40,774 bases of DNA from an uncultured Prevotella sp. (GTDB lineage: Bacteria > Bacteroidota > Bacteroidia > Bacteroidales > Bacteroidaceae): assembly GCA_900543975.1 (NCBI GenBank), contig UQTI01000021.1, positions 1 to 40,774 of the forward strand, read 5' to 3'. A model generated the notes under the pieces. It saw only the letters and a program-made list of their open reading frames with translations, was not told where the DNA came from and searched no databases. A program made the translations under genes and the position numbers. Positions within the stretch are counted from its first letter, which is position 1, and each line of letters opens with the position of its first letter. Shown in pieces: positions 23,598 to 31,844 of the stretch.

Positions 23598-23677
23598 AAA
23601 AAAAAGTCCTCGAAAATGTTGAACGTCAGCAGCTGCTTTCAGCTTGCTTTGTCCAACATTTTCGAGGACGTTTTTTT
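23598..23677 (-). terminator. Bidirectional terminator downstream of manA
   Basis: A perfect 16-bp stem pairs GTCCTCGAAAATGTTG (23606-23621) with its complement at 23654-23669. It has eight A before it and seven T after it, so it can act on both strands. It ends the minus-strand manA transcript. Confidence 0.92.
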
Positions 23678-23728
23678 ATGCTTTGCTTACTGTAGACACT
23701 CTTCTGCGCCTACGGCTACGCTGTTTTC

Positions 23729-24691
23729 TTAAACGTATGTCTCAAGAAACTTGATCTTGCCGTCAACCTTAAGGGTCTCGGTTGTGGCAGGTACGAGCAC
23801 GCTCTCTCCAGCCTGAAGTGTGAACTCGTTGCCTTCGTTGTCGGTGATGGTGGCGTTGCCCTTCAGACCAATGAGAATGACGAAGCTGTCGAGCTCAGAA
23901 TAGTCGAGCGTCATCGGCTCGTCAAGGTCGTAGACAGCTGTGCAGAAGTAAGGACACTGCACGAGCGACACGCCCTGGTTCTTGACCGGTGTGTAGTCGG
24001 TGCGGTAGTTGCTCTCAACGTTATAGTTGATACACTCTGCTGCCTCTTTGGTGTGGAGCTGACGATAGTTGCCGTCCTTGTCCTTGCGCTTAAAGTCGTA
24101 GATGCGGTAGGTCACGTCGCTTGTCTGCTGAATTTCAGCGAGGAAGCATCCTGTGCCGATGGCGTGAATGCGTCCTGCGGGGAGGAAGAAGCAGTCGCCT
24201 TCCTTAACCTCGTAACGGTCGATAGCGTCGACAATGGTGTCGTTCTCCACCATCTGGGCATACTCCTCAGGAGTGATCTTCTTCTTCAGACCGCAGAGCA
24301 GCGTGGCATCCTTGTCCGAGTCCATGAGGTACCACATCTCTGTCTTGCCACGTTCTTTTCCCTGCTTCTTTGCTATCTCGTCGGTGGGGTGCACCTGGAT
24401 AGAGAGGTCCTGACGTGCGTCGATAAACTTGATGAGGAGGGGGAACTCATCGCCGAAGCGTTTGTAGTTGTCTTCGCCCACGAGCTTGCCTTTCAGTTCA
24501 GCCACAACCTCGTTGAGCTTCTTGCCGGCATAGGGGCCGTCGCTAACGATGGTCTCGTTGTCTTTCACTCCAGAAATCTCCCAGCTCTCGCCGACGTTCT
24601 CTTGCTTTACGTCGAGATTCTTGAACGGGATAATCTTCTCGCCGCCCCACAGTGTTGATTTGAGCAGCGCATTAAATTTCAATGGCTTCAT
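23729..24691 (-). CDS. manA: Mannose-6-phosphate isomerase, class I
   Basis: ManA interconverts fructose-6-phosphate and mannose-6-phosphate, the entry to GDP-mannose. The 320-residue cupin has all zinc ligands: Gln99 and His101 in IQVHPTDE, Glu118 in KTEMWYLMD, and His176 in PAGRIHAIGTG. The length matches the short bacterial class, as in Bacillus. It lies only 0.9 kb from the gmd-fcl-rfb operon on the opposite strand. It would feed GDP-mannose to Gmd if the phosphomannomutase and ManC are encoded elsewhere. A 97-bp gap separates it from trkH, and no clear promoter was seen there, so it may be co-transcribed with trkH. Confidence 0.96.
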   Translation of the reverse strand: MKPLKFNALLKSTLWGGEKIIPFKNLDVKQENVGESWEISGVKDNETIVSDGPYAGKKLNEVVAELKGKLVGEDNYKRFGDEFPLLIKFIDARQDLSIQVHPTDEIAKKQGKERGKTEMWYLMDSDKDATLLCGLKKKITPEEYAQMVENDTIVDAIDRYEVKEGDCFFLPAGRIHAIGTGCFLAEIQQTSDVTYRIYDFKRKDKDGNYRQLHTKEAAECINYNVESNYRTDYTPVKNQGVSLVQCPYFCTAVYDLDEPMTLDYSELDSFVILIGLKGNATITDNEGNEFTLQAGESVLVPATTETLKVDGKIKFLETYV

Positions 24692-24788
24692 GTTGTTTCA
24701 AATGTTAAAATTTTAATGTTAAATTGATTGCTTTCGTTTATTGTGATATTTTTCCTGTGTCTGTGCTTCGTTCGTGTCTGTGTCTTTT

Positions 24789-26240
24789 TTACGACTCCTT
24801 CCAGAACTCGGGCGTGAAGATCACCAGCACGGTGAAAATCTCAAGACGTCCGATGAGCATAAGGATGGTGCATATCCACTTGGCGTAGTCGGGCAGGATG
24901 CTCCATGACATGGTCGGTCCAATCTCCAGACCCAGCGTCGGGCCCACGTTGCCAAGGCAGCTCAGCGTGATGGTTATAGAGTTGGTCGAGTCGATGCCTG
25001 CCGCAATCATGGTGAAGGAGCAGACAAGGCTCAAGATGAGGTAGACCGTGAGGAAGGAGAGGAGCGTGAGGCGCTTGTCGGGGGGCACGTTCACGCCGTC
25101 AATGCGCATGGGCAGCACGGCGTTGGGGTGCAGCATCTTCTTAACCTCGTTCTTGATCGTCTTGAGCAGCATGACGCCACGGATACATTTCAGACCGCCA
25201 CTTGTGGAGCCGGAGCAGGCACCGAAGAACATGCAGACAGCCAGCGCCACCCAGGTGACGTGTGGCCATTTGCCTGCATCGTCGTTGATGAGACCTGTTG
25301 TGGTGATGAACGACACAACATGGAAGACGGCGCTGCGGATGGCATGCTCCAACGGGTAACTGTTGCGCCACATCAGTTCGAAGGCGATGAACGCCGAGAT
25401 GCCTGCCACCATCCAGAAATAGAACTTAAACTCGGCGCTGCCAAACAGCATCTTCACGCTGCGGCGCGACACCGAGGCATAGAGCAACGTGAAGTTGGTG
25501 CCCGCCACGAAGCAGAAGAACATGATGACATATTGCACCTCTGGGGTGAAGAGCACCAGCGAACTCTTGGTTGCGAAGCCTCCCGTGGCTGCTGTGACCA
25601 TGGCATAGTTGACGCTGTCGAACACGTCCATGCCCACGGCGCAGAGGCAGCCGAAGCAGAGAAGCGTGATGACGAGATAAACCACCCAAATCCATTTTGA
25701 GTTGGTAGAGAGACGTGGGTGCAGCTTGGTCTTTATCGGTCCCGTGGCTTCCGCCGCAAACACCTTCACCGAGCCGCCAACGAGCGATGGCAGCAGGGCA
25801 ATGGTGAAGAACACTATTCCCAAACCGCCGATCCATTGTGTGAGCGATCGCCAGAACAGCAGACCGTGCGGATAGTTGTCGATGTTGTCTATTATGGATG
25901 CTCCTGTGGTTGTGAAGCCCGACATCGTTTCAAAGAAAGCGTCGGTCACGTCGGGAATGTAGCCGCTTATGAGGAACGGCAGCATGCCGAACAGGCTGAA
26001 TATGACCCATGTGAGCGTCACCACCAGGTAGGCATCGCGTCGCGAGAGGGTGTTGTCGCTGTCGTGGGCAAGCAAGCGGAGCAGCAGTCCGCACACGCCT
26101 GTCACGCCCACCGACACGGCAAACGCCTCGCGGTCGCTCTCGCCGTAACCTATCGACACGCCAAGACACACCAGCAGCAACGCCATCTCGATGAAGAGCA
26201 GCGAGCCTACAATCTTGTATATGATTTTTAAGTTTATCAT
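24789..26240 (-). CDS. trkH: Trk-type potassium uptake channel subunit TrkH
   Basis: TrkH forms the membrane pore of the Trk potassium uptake system and is gated by the cytoplasmic subunit TrkA. The 483-residue protein has eight to ten hydrophobic segments. Its four pore loops each show the selectivity Gly: SGFTTTGASI, TAATGGFATKS, SFITTTGLIND and CLGNVGPTLG. The length is normal. It is transcribed after trkA on the minus strand, with a 196-bp MITE-like element between the two stop/start ends. Pairing with TrkA immediately upstream gives a complete transporter. Confidence 0.96.
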   Translation of the reverse strand: MINLKIIYKIVGSLLFIEMALLLVCLGVSIGYGESDREAFAVSVGVTGVCGLLLRLLAHDSDNTLSRRDAYLVVTLTWVIFSLFGMLPFLISGYIPDVTDAFFETMSGFTTTGASIIDNIDNYPHGLLFWRSLTQWIGGLGIVFFTIALLPSLVGGSVKVFAAEATGPIKTKLHPRLSTNSKWIWVVYLVITLLCFGCLCAVGMDVFDSVNYAMVTAATGGFATKSSLVLFTPEVQYVIMFFCFVAGTNFTLLYASVSRRSVKMLFGSAEFKFYFWMVAGISAFIAFELMWRNSYPLEHAIRSAVFHVVSFITTTGLINDDAGKWPHVTWVALAVCMFFGACSGSTSGGLKCIRGVMLLKTIKNEVKKMLHPNAVLPMRIDGVNVPPDKRLTLLSFLTVYLILSLVCSFTMIAAGIDSTNSITITLSCLGNVGPTLGLEIGPTMSWSILPDYAKWICTILMLIGRLEIFTVLVIFTPEFWKES

Positions 26241-26281
26241 CGTTTCCTTGTCTCACACGTCATAGACATGCGAACGTTTTT

Positions 26282-26477
26282 TAAGTAGGTGTTCAAAATT
26301 AATTTAAATGATTCTATGCCATATTTTGGTCTGTATGTCCAGCTCCGAAGAGGGAGTGTAGCGGGCTACACGACCGATGAGAGCTGGGCATACAGGCCAA
26401 AAGAGGGCGTAGAGGCATTTGAAAGCATAACCTTTTTATTAGATTCATATATGCGATTAATTATGAACACCTACTTA
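26282..26477. mobile_element. MITE-like element with 14-bp perfect terminal inverted repeats
   Basis: TAAGTAGGTGTTCA (26282-26295) is the exact reverse complement of TGAACACCTACTTA (26464-26477), and the similarity continues inward through AATTAAT with one mismatch. Inside, arms of about 22 bp (TTTTGGTCTGTATGTCCAGC and its imperfect complement) enclose a small GTGTAGC/GCTACAC stem, so the whole unit folds into a cruciform. It has no transposase gene. The right terminus contains the trkA stop codon (TAA, 26475-26477 on the minus strand). A non-autonomous transposon derivative is the simplest reading. Confidence 0.8.
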
Positions 26478-27818
26478 TATAAACATCTTCTCGACCTTCT
26501 TCATGTTGATGTCATGGCAGAACACCATCACCGAGTCGCCGGCCTCAATGACCGTGTTACCCGATACCAACATTCCCGTGCCGTTGCGCACCAGACCGCC
26601 GATGGTCATGCCCTTCGGCAGACCGAGGTCGCGCACCGCCTTCTTCGTGATCTTGGAGCCCTCTTGCGGGATAAACTCTGCCACATCGGCGTTGGCGTTC
26701 ATCAGGAACCTCACGTTCATGACGTTGGCGTCGAGCATCATCTGGTAGATGTGGCTGGCGGCGATGACCTTCTTGTTGATGATGGTGCCGATGTCCAGAC
26801 TCTCTGCCATGCTCACATAGTCGATGTTCTCCACCGCCGCCACGGTCTTGCGCACACCCATGCGCTTGGCTGTGAGACAAGCCAGAATGTTGGTCTCGGC
26901 GTTGCCTGTGAGCGCCACAAACGCCTGGGTGTTCTTTATTCCCTCGTCGACGAGGAGCGGAATGTCGCGTCCGTCGCCGTTGATGACGAGCACGCGCGAG
27001 TTGTCTATGATGTCGTTCAGGCGGTTGCACCGTGCCTCGTCGGTCTCGATGATCTTCACGTCCATATATTCGGGCATGGTCTTCACCGCTCTCACCGCCG
27101 TTGCTCCGCCACCCATGATCATGACGTTCTTGACGTCAACATAATGTTCCTTGCCCACAATCTTGCGGATGTAAGGGATATATTGTTTTGTCGTCATGAA
27201 ATAGGCGAGGTCATAGAGCTGCAGTGAGTCGTTACCGCCAGGTATGATGGTGTCGGTTCCGCGTTTTATGGCCACCACATGATAGGGGTCGTCGGGTCCG
27301 CAGAGGTCCTTAAGTGGTTGGTTCAAGATCTCGCAACCTTCGCGCAGCTTGATGCCGAGCATCACGAGCGCCCCGTTGTGAACGTCCCACCGCTGCCGCA
27401 CCCACGACATCTTAAGACCGTTGTTTATGTCTTTACCGGCCAGAAGCTCAGGGTAGATGAGCGAACTGATGCCGAGACGTGCGAAAAACTCTTGCTGTTC
27501 GGGTTCAATATATTCGGCGTTGTCAATCTTTGCGACCGTCTTCTTTGCTCCCAGAGCCTTGGCCAGCACACAGGCTGTCATGTTAAGGCTCTCATCGGGT
27601 GTGACGGCAATGAACAGGTCTGCCGTTGCCGCTCCTGCCTCGCGTAGAGCCTTCACGCTTGTCGGTGAGGCGAGCATGGTGAGCAGGTCAGCGTCGGTTC
27701 CGATGTTGTTGAGACGTTCCTCATCGGTGTCGATGAGCGTGATGTCTTCATTTGCGCGTGCCAGCAGTTTGGCAAGGTGCGTGCCTATGGCGTATGCGCC
27801 AGCAATGACTATCTGCAT
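26475..27818 (-). CDS. trkA: Trk potassium uptake regulatory subunit TrkA
   Basis: TrkA binds NAD(H) and ATP and gates TrkH. The 447-residue protein has the usual doubled layout: RCK-N (1-125), RCK-C (about 135-215), RCK-N (about 227-345) and RCK-C (about 360-447). The first nucleotide motif reads GAYAIG rather than GxGxxG, and the second reads GGGATA, lacking the last Gly. The acidic residues that hold the ribose (LIDTDEE and IIETDEA) are present. The stop codon lies inside the terminal repeat of the adjacent MITE-like element. A palindromic repeat array precedes the gene, so transcription probably comes through from dxs. Confidence 0.95.
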   Translation of the reverse strand: MQIVIAGAYAIGTHLAKLLARANEDITLIDTDEERLNNIGTDADLLTMLASPTSVKALREAGAATADLFIAVTPDESLNMTACVLAKALGAKKTVAKIDNAEYIEPEQQEFFARLGISSLIYPELLAGKDINNGLKMSWVRQRWDVHNGALVMLGIKLREGCEILNQPLKDLCGPDDPYHVVAIKRGTDTIIPGGNDSLQLYDLAYFMTTKQYIPYIRKIVGKEHYVDVKNVMIMGGGATAVRAVKTMPEYMDVKIIETDEARCNRLNDIIDNSRVLVINGDGRDIPLLVDEGIKNTQAFVALTGNAETNILACLTAKRMGVRKTVAAVENIDYVSMAESLDIGTIINKKVIAASHIYQMMLDANVMNVRFLMNANADVAEFIPQEGSKITKKAVRDLGLPKGMTIGGLVRNGTGMLVSGNTVIEAGDSVMVFCHDINMKKVEKMFI

Positions 27819-27824
27819 TTATGA

Positions 27825-28133
27825 TTTTTGAATTTTGATTTTTGAATTTTGAATTATTGCGCCAGCTGGCGCAATTTTGAATTTTGATTTTTGAATTTTG
27901 AATTATTGCGCATGCTGCGCAATTTTGAATTTTCGATTTTTGATTTTTCGATTTCCGAATTATGAATAAACCTTTTTTAGATTGATGAGTTTTCCTATTC
28001 AAATTGGTTAATTCAAAATTGGATAATTCAACATTGCGGCAGAGCCGCAACAATTCAAAATTCAAAATTCAAAACTCAAAATTGCGCAGCATGCGCAATA
28101 ATTCAAAACTCAAAATTCAAAACTCAAAACTCG
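27825..28133. repeat. Large palindromic array of AATTCAAAA/TTTTGAATT runs with GC palindromes
   Basis: The left half is built of TTTTGAATT-type units and the right half of their reverse complement AATTCAAAA, so the array as a whole is an inverted repeat. Four GC palindromes punctuate it: TTGCGCCAGCTGGCGCAA (27857-27874), TTGCGCATGCTGCGCAA (27906-27922), TTGCGGCAGAGCCGCAA (28034-28050) and TTGCGCAGCATGCGCAA (28082-28098). The second and fourth are exact reverse complements. The right end reaches into the dxs coding region. Confidence 0.85.
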
Positions 28134-30011
28134 CTTAATGCTCTTCTCGTCCAGCCCCACAATCTCTCTGAGCTGTGCCACGGTGCCGTGTTCAACGAAG
28201 TTGTCGGGCAGGCCAAGGCGCTTGATGTCGGGATGGTAGCCGTTGTCGTTCATCCATTCGAGCACAGCGGAGCCGAAGCCGCCGGCCTTGATGCCGTCCT
28301 CAATGGTCACGATGTGAGAGAAATGGGTGGCAACCTCGCTGAGCAGAAGGTCGTCGAGCGGTTTGGCGAAACGCATGTCGTAATGGGCAACGCCCATGGC
28401 CTTGCCTTCAGCCTGCAGCTCATCGATGTAACGCTCCACGTCGGCACCGATGGGGCCAAACGTGAGCACCGCCAGCTGAGAACCCTCACGCAGTCGGCGG
28501 CCGCGACCCACCTCGATGGCTTCGAGCGGACAACGCCAGTCGACCACGCTGCCGCGACCACGCGGGTAGCGTATGACGAACGTTCCGTTACCAGGCAGCT
28601 GTGCCGTGTACATCATGCGACGCAGCTCTCTCTCGTCCATCGGAGAGGCTATGGTTATGTTGGGCACGGGGCGCAGGGCTGCAATGTCGAACGCTCCATG
28701 GTGTGTGGGGCCGTCTTCGCCAACCAGACCAGCGCGGTCCAGACACAGCACCATGGGGAGGTTGAGCAGGGCGGCATCGTGTATGATGTTGTCGTAAGCC
28801 CGCTGTGCGAACGCGCTGTAAATGTTGCAGAAGGGCTGCAGACCGTCTTTCGCCATGCCGCAAGAGAAGGTCACGGCGTGGCCCTCGGCAATGCCCACAT
28901 CGAACACGCGGTCAGGCATGGCCTTCATCATGATGTTCATGGAGCAGCCTGTAGGCATGGCTGGCGTCACGCCCACAATGCGCGGGTTGCTCTGTGCCAG
29001 CTCGAGCAGCGTCTCTCCGAACACGTCCTGAAACCTCGGTGGCAGCATTGACGTGTCGGTCTTTATGCGCTCGCCCGTTTCGGGGTCAAACTTGCCCGGT
29101 GCGTGCCACACCGTTGCCTCTTTCTCGGCGGGCTTGTAGCCCTTGCCTTTGACGGTGTGCAGGTGCAGCAGCTTGGGTCCGCGCATGTTCTTGAGCTGTC
29201 GCAAGATGCGCACAACATCTTTCACGTTGTTGCCGTTGAAGGGGCCGAAATAGCGTATGTTCATGCCCTCAAAGATGTTCTGCTGATGGCTGAGCACCGA
29301 CTTGAGCGCGTTGTTGAGACGTATCAGACCCTTGCGGCGGTCGTCGTTGAGATAACCCTTCGAGTGTAGCCACTGTGAGGCCTTGAAGCGTATCTTGTTG
29401 TACGTCTCGTTGGTGTCGAGGTTAAGCAGATACTTCTCCATGCCTCCCACGGCGCGGTCAATGCTCATGTCGTTGTCGTTGAGGATGATGAGCAGGTCGT
29501 TGGGCGATGACGACACGTTGTTGATGCCTTCAAACGCCAGTCCGCCGCTCATCGCGCCGTCGCCGATGACAGCCACCACATGGCGGTCGTCATGTCCCGT
29601 CTTCTTCGCTGCCACAGCCATGCCGAGGGCTGCCGAGACCGAGTTGGAGGCATGTCCACATGCGAACGTGTCATACTCGCTTTCCTCTGGGCTCGGGAAC
29701 GGCTTTATGCCGTGCAGCTTGCGGTTGGTGCAGAAGCTGTCGCGTCGTCCCGTGAGGATCTTGTGGCCATAGGCCTGATGCCCCACGTCCCACACTATGC
29801 GGTCGTAGGGGGTGTTGAAGACATAATGCAAGGCCACGGTCAGCTCCACCACGCCTAACGATGAGGCAAGGTGTCCGGGGTTTTCTGACAGCTCCTCAAC
29901 GATGTCTTCACGCAGTTCATGGCACAGTTCCGGCAGCTGGTCCACAGACAGTTTGCGCAACTCGTCGGGATATTGTATCTTGTTTAACAGTTCTAAATTC
30001 TTAGTGTCCAT
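28110..30011 (-). CDS. dxs: 1-deoxy-D-xylulose-5-phosphate synthase
   Basis: Dxs condenses pyruvate and glyceraldehyde-3-phosphate, using thiamine diphosphate, to start the MEP isoprenoid pathway. The 633-residue product, from the ATG at 30011, has a normal length. A TTG one codon earlier could also start. Motifs: VWDVGHQAYGHKILTGR (cofactor His), GDGAMSGGLAFEGINN with NDNDMSI (the GDG...NDN thiamine site), DRAGLVGEDGPTHHGAFD (pyrimidine domain), and a transketolase C-terminal domain with DMRFAKPLD and HIVTIEDG. The last seven residues, RVLSFEF, are encoded by the flanking TTTTGA repeat array. It is the first gene of a probable dxs-trkA-trkH unit. Confidence 0.97.
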   Translation of the reverse strand: MDTKNLELLNKIQYPDELRKLSVDQLPELCHELREDIVEELSENPGHLASSLGVVELTVALHYVFNTPYDRIVWDVGHQAYGHKILTGRRDSFCTNRKLHGIKPFPSPEESEYDTFACGHASNSVSAALGMAVAAKKTGHDDRHVVAVIGDGAMSGGLAFEGINNVSSSPNDLLIILNDNDMSIDRAVGGMEKYLLNLDTNETYNKIRFKASQWLHSKGYLNDDRRKGLIRLNNALKSVLSHQQNIFEGMNIRYFGPFNGNNVKDVVRILRQLKNMRGPKLLHLHTVKGKGYKPAEKEATVWHAPGKFDPETGERIKTDTSMLPPRFQDVFGETLLELAQSNPRIVGVTPAMPTGCSMNIMMKAMPDRVFDVGIAEGHAVTFSCGMAKDGLQPFCNIYSAFAQRAYDNIIHDAALLNLPMVLCLDRAGLVGEDGPTHHGAFDIAALRPVPNITIASPMDERELRRMMYTAQLPGNGTFVIRYPRGRGSVVDWRCPLEAIEVGRGRRLREGSQLAVLTFGPIGADVERYIDELQAEGKAMGVAHYDMRFAKPLDDLLLSEVATHFSHIVTIEDGIKAGGFGSAVLEWMNDNGYHPDIKRLGLPDNFVEHGTVAQLREIVGLDEKSIKRVLSFEF

Positions 30012-30074
30012 CAATTCTTTTCTGAATCAAACATAACAGATGCCGCAACAGGCGTTAGGCATCAATCATTTCTG

Positions 30075-30082
30075 CAAAGGTA
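30075..30082 (-). promoter_or_regulatory. Probable -7 promoter element for dxs
   Basis: The minus strand reads TACCTTTG, fitting TAnnTTTG, with a TTTG 23 bp upstream as a slightly long-spaced -33 box. The leader would be about 55-60 bases. Confidence 0.55.
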
Positions 30083-30124
30083 ATAAAATAAAATGTGTAT
30101 TTGTACAAAAGGCATCAAATTTGT

Positions 30125-30155
30125 TTTGTATTGTCTTTTAATTGTGCTAACTTTG
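30125..30155 (+). promoter_or_regulatory. Promoter of the exported C1 peptidase gene
   Basis: TTTG (30125-30128) and TAACTTTG (30148-30155) are 19 bp apart, a full match to the Bacteroidetes promoter. The leader to 30319 is about 155 bases and contains the tandem repeats at 30202-30290. Confidence 0.78.
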
Positions 30156-30201
30156 CACAGCAACGCCCGATTTTTGCCTTTCTTACACCTATATAATAAA
30201 G

Positions 30202-30290
30202 AAAACGGGGTGTTATGAGACAAAACGTGGCGTTTTAACGATGAAACCATGGCGTTTTAATAGATAAAACCGTGGCGTTGTGAAAGAATG
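30202..30290. repeat. Degenerate 20-23 bp tandem repeat in the peptidase leader
   Basis: Four units begin at about 30202, 30222, 30244 and 30267, each with AAAACgTGGCGTT or a close variant. They lie between the promoter and the start codon at 30319. Confidence 0.7.
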
Positions 30291-30318
30291 AATAACCAAA
30301 AAACAGTGAAATAAAGCA

Positions 30319-31728
30319 ATGAACAACTACAAGACTCTGGCACTTGCCCTCTGCCTCATGGCCTCGGGTGGTGTCATGGCGCAGAACAGCGCCGGCGGCA
30401 TCTCACCGGAGATGCTCACACAAATAGAGAAAGCACAAGGCTCAGCCAAGGTGAACAAGGCGCTGTTTAACGCTATCGCGTCAAACAAGATCGATGACCT
30501 GGCGAAGAACTTTGCTAACCTCGGACCCATCGACAACCACTTCAGCGTGGAGACACCCAAGCAGAGCATTCACGACCAGAAGAGCTCTGGACGCTGCTGG
30601 ATGTTCTCGGGCCTTAACGTGCTGCGCTCCAACTTTGCCAAGGAGCATGCCGACACGATGGCTGTGGAATATTCGCACGACTATCTGTTCTTCTATGACC
30701 AGCTTGAGAAAGCCAACCTCATGTTGCAGGGTGTGGTAGACACAGCCAAGAAGCCCATCGGCGACGAGCGCGTGCAGTTCTTCTTCAAGAGTCCGCTCAA
30801 CGACGGCGGTACGTTCTGTGGCGTGAGCGACCTCGCTTACAAGTATGGCCTTGTGCCCAAGAGCGTGCAGCTCGAGACCTATTCGGCAGAGAACACGAGT
30901 CGCATGTCGCGCCTGATCTCTTCAAAGCTCCGCGAGTTTGGTCTGGAGCTGCGTAAGATGGTGGCCGACGGCAAGAAGGCTGCTGCCATAAAGGAGCGCA
31001 AGACACAGATGCTCGCTACCGTTTACCACATGTTGGCGCTCACTTTGGGAGAGCCCGTGAAGCAGTTTAGCTATGCCTTCCAGAACAAGGACGGCAAGAC
31101 CGTGGGCGAGGCAAAGACCTACACCCCGAAGGAGTTTTACGACGCTACCGTCGGCCATAAGCTCAACGGCACCTTCATCATGGTCATGAACGACCCGCGC
31201 CGTCCCTACCACAAGACCTACGAGGTGGAATATGACCGCCACACCTATGACGGCACCAACTGGAAATATCTGAACCTGCCCATGAACGAGATTGCAAAGC
31301 TCGCCATCGCTTCGCTGAAGGACGGACGCAAGATGTACAGCTCCTATGATGTGGGCAAGCAGCTTGACCGTCAGCGTGGTTATCTTGCCCTCGACAACTT
31401 CGACTATGAGTCGCTCTTCTCAACAACCTTCGGCATGAACAAGGCTGACCGCATCGCTACCTTTGACAGCGGCTCCACACATGCCATGACGCTCACCGCT
31501 GTGGACCTCGACAAGGACGGCAACCCGCTGAAATGGAAGGTGGAGAACAGCTGGGGCGCAAGCAACGGCTTTGGCGGCTGCTTCATCATGACAAACGACT
31601 GGTTTAACGAGTATATGTTCCGCCTTGTGGTGAACAACGAGTATGTGCCGGCAGAGCTGCTCAAGGAGTATGAGCAGAAGCCGCTTATGGTCATGCCTGA
31701 GGATCCTCTCTTTGGCGAGGACATGTAA
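30319..31728 (+). CDS. Exported C1-family cysteine peptidase (bleomycin hydrolase/PepC type)
   Basis: This is a papain-fold aminopeptidase of the PepC/bleomycin hydrolase class, 469 residues, that unlike most PepC proteins carries a signal peptide (1-21, ending GGVMAQ), so it should act outside the cytoplasm. The catalytic set is complete: Gln87 and Cys93 in HDQKSSGRCWMFSGLN, His388 in GSTHAMTL, and Asn410 in KVENSWG. The family size (about 450 residues) fits. It would trim peptides in the periplasm or at the surface, consistent with a proteolytic, peptide-feeding lifestyle. Its promoter is clear. A 15-bp tandem duplication begins at its stop codon. Confidence 0.94.
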   Translation: MNNYKTLALALCLMASGGVMAQNSAGGISPEMLTQIEKAQGSAKVNKALFNAIASNKIDDLAKNFANLGPIDNHFSVETPKQSIHDQKSSGRCWMFSGLNVLRSNFAKEHADTMAVEYSHDYLFFYDQLEKANLMLQGVVDTAKKPIGDERVQFFFKSPLNDGGTFCGVSDLAYKYGLVPKSVQLETYSAENTSRMSRLISSKLREFGLELRKMVADGKKAAAIKERKTQMLATVYHMLALTLGEPVKQFSYAFQNKDGKTVGEAKTYTPKEFYDATVGHKLNGTFIMVMNDPRRPYHKTYEVEYDRHTYDGTNWKYLNLPMNEIAKLAIASLKDGRKMYSSYDVGKQLDRQRGYLALDNFDYESLFSTTFGMNKADRIATFDSGSTHAMTLTAVDLDKDGNPLKWKVENSWGASNGFGGCFIMTNDWFNEYMFRLVVNNEYVPAELLKEYEQKPLMVMPEDPLFGEDM

Positions 31729-31753
31729 CACGACACATTGTAACACGACACAT
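31724..31753. repeat. 15-bp tandem duplication at the peptidase stop codon
   Basis: TGTAACACGACACAT occurs twice in a row (31724-31738 and 31739-31753), exactly. The TAA stop of the peptidase gene (31726-31728) is within the first copy. Confidence 0.92.
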
Positions 31754-31788
31754 TGTGCATGACGCTTTTTTAAGACATCAACAACAAG

Positions 31789-31828
31789 GAGGACGGTCTG
31801 CCGCATTGGGGTGTGGCCGTCCTCTTTT
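31789..31828 (+). terminator. Terminator-like hairpin before the HAD phosphatase gene
   Basis: GAGGACGG (31789-31796) pairs with CCGTCCTC (31817-31824), with a further CCGCA/TGTGG inner pairing, followed by four T. The next start codon is only 17 bp beyond, so no promoter fits between; it may allow partial read-through. Confidence 0.7.
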
Positions 31829-31844
31829 CGATTAACAGACAACA

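Noticed and set aside
26289..27227. A 312-codon plus-strand frame over the MITE-like element and trkA
   Set aside because: It begins in the element and continues antisense through trkA. The composition (His, Val, Asp) is that of a reverse-strand shadow.
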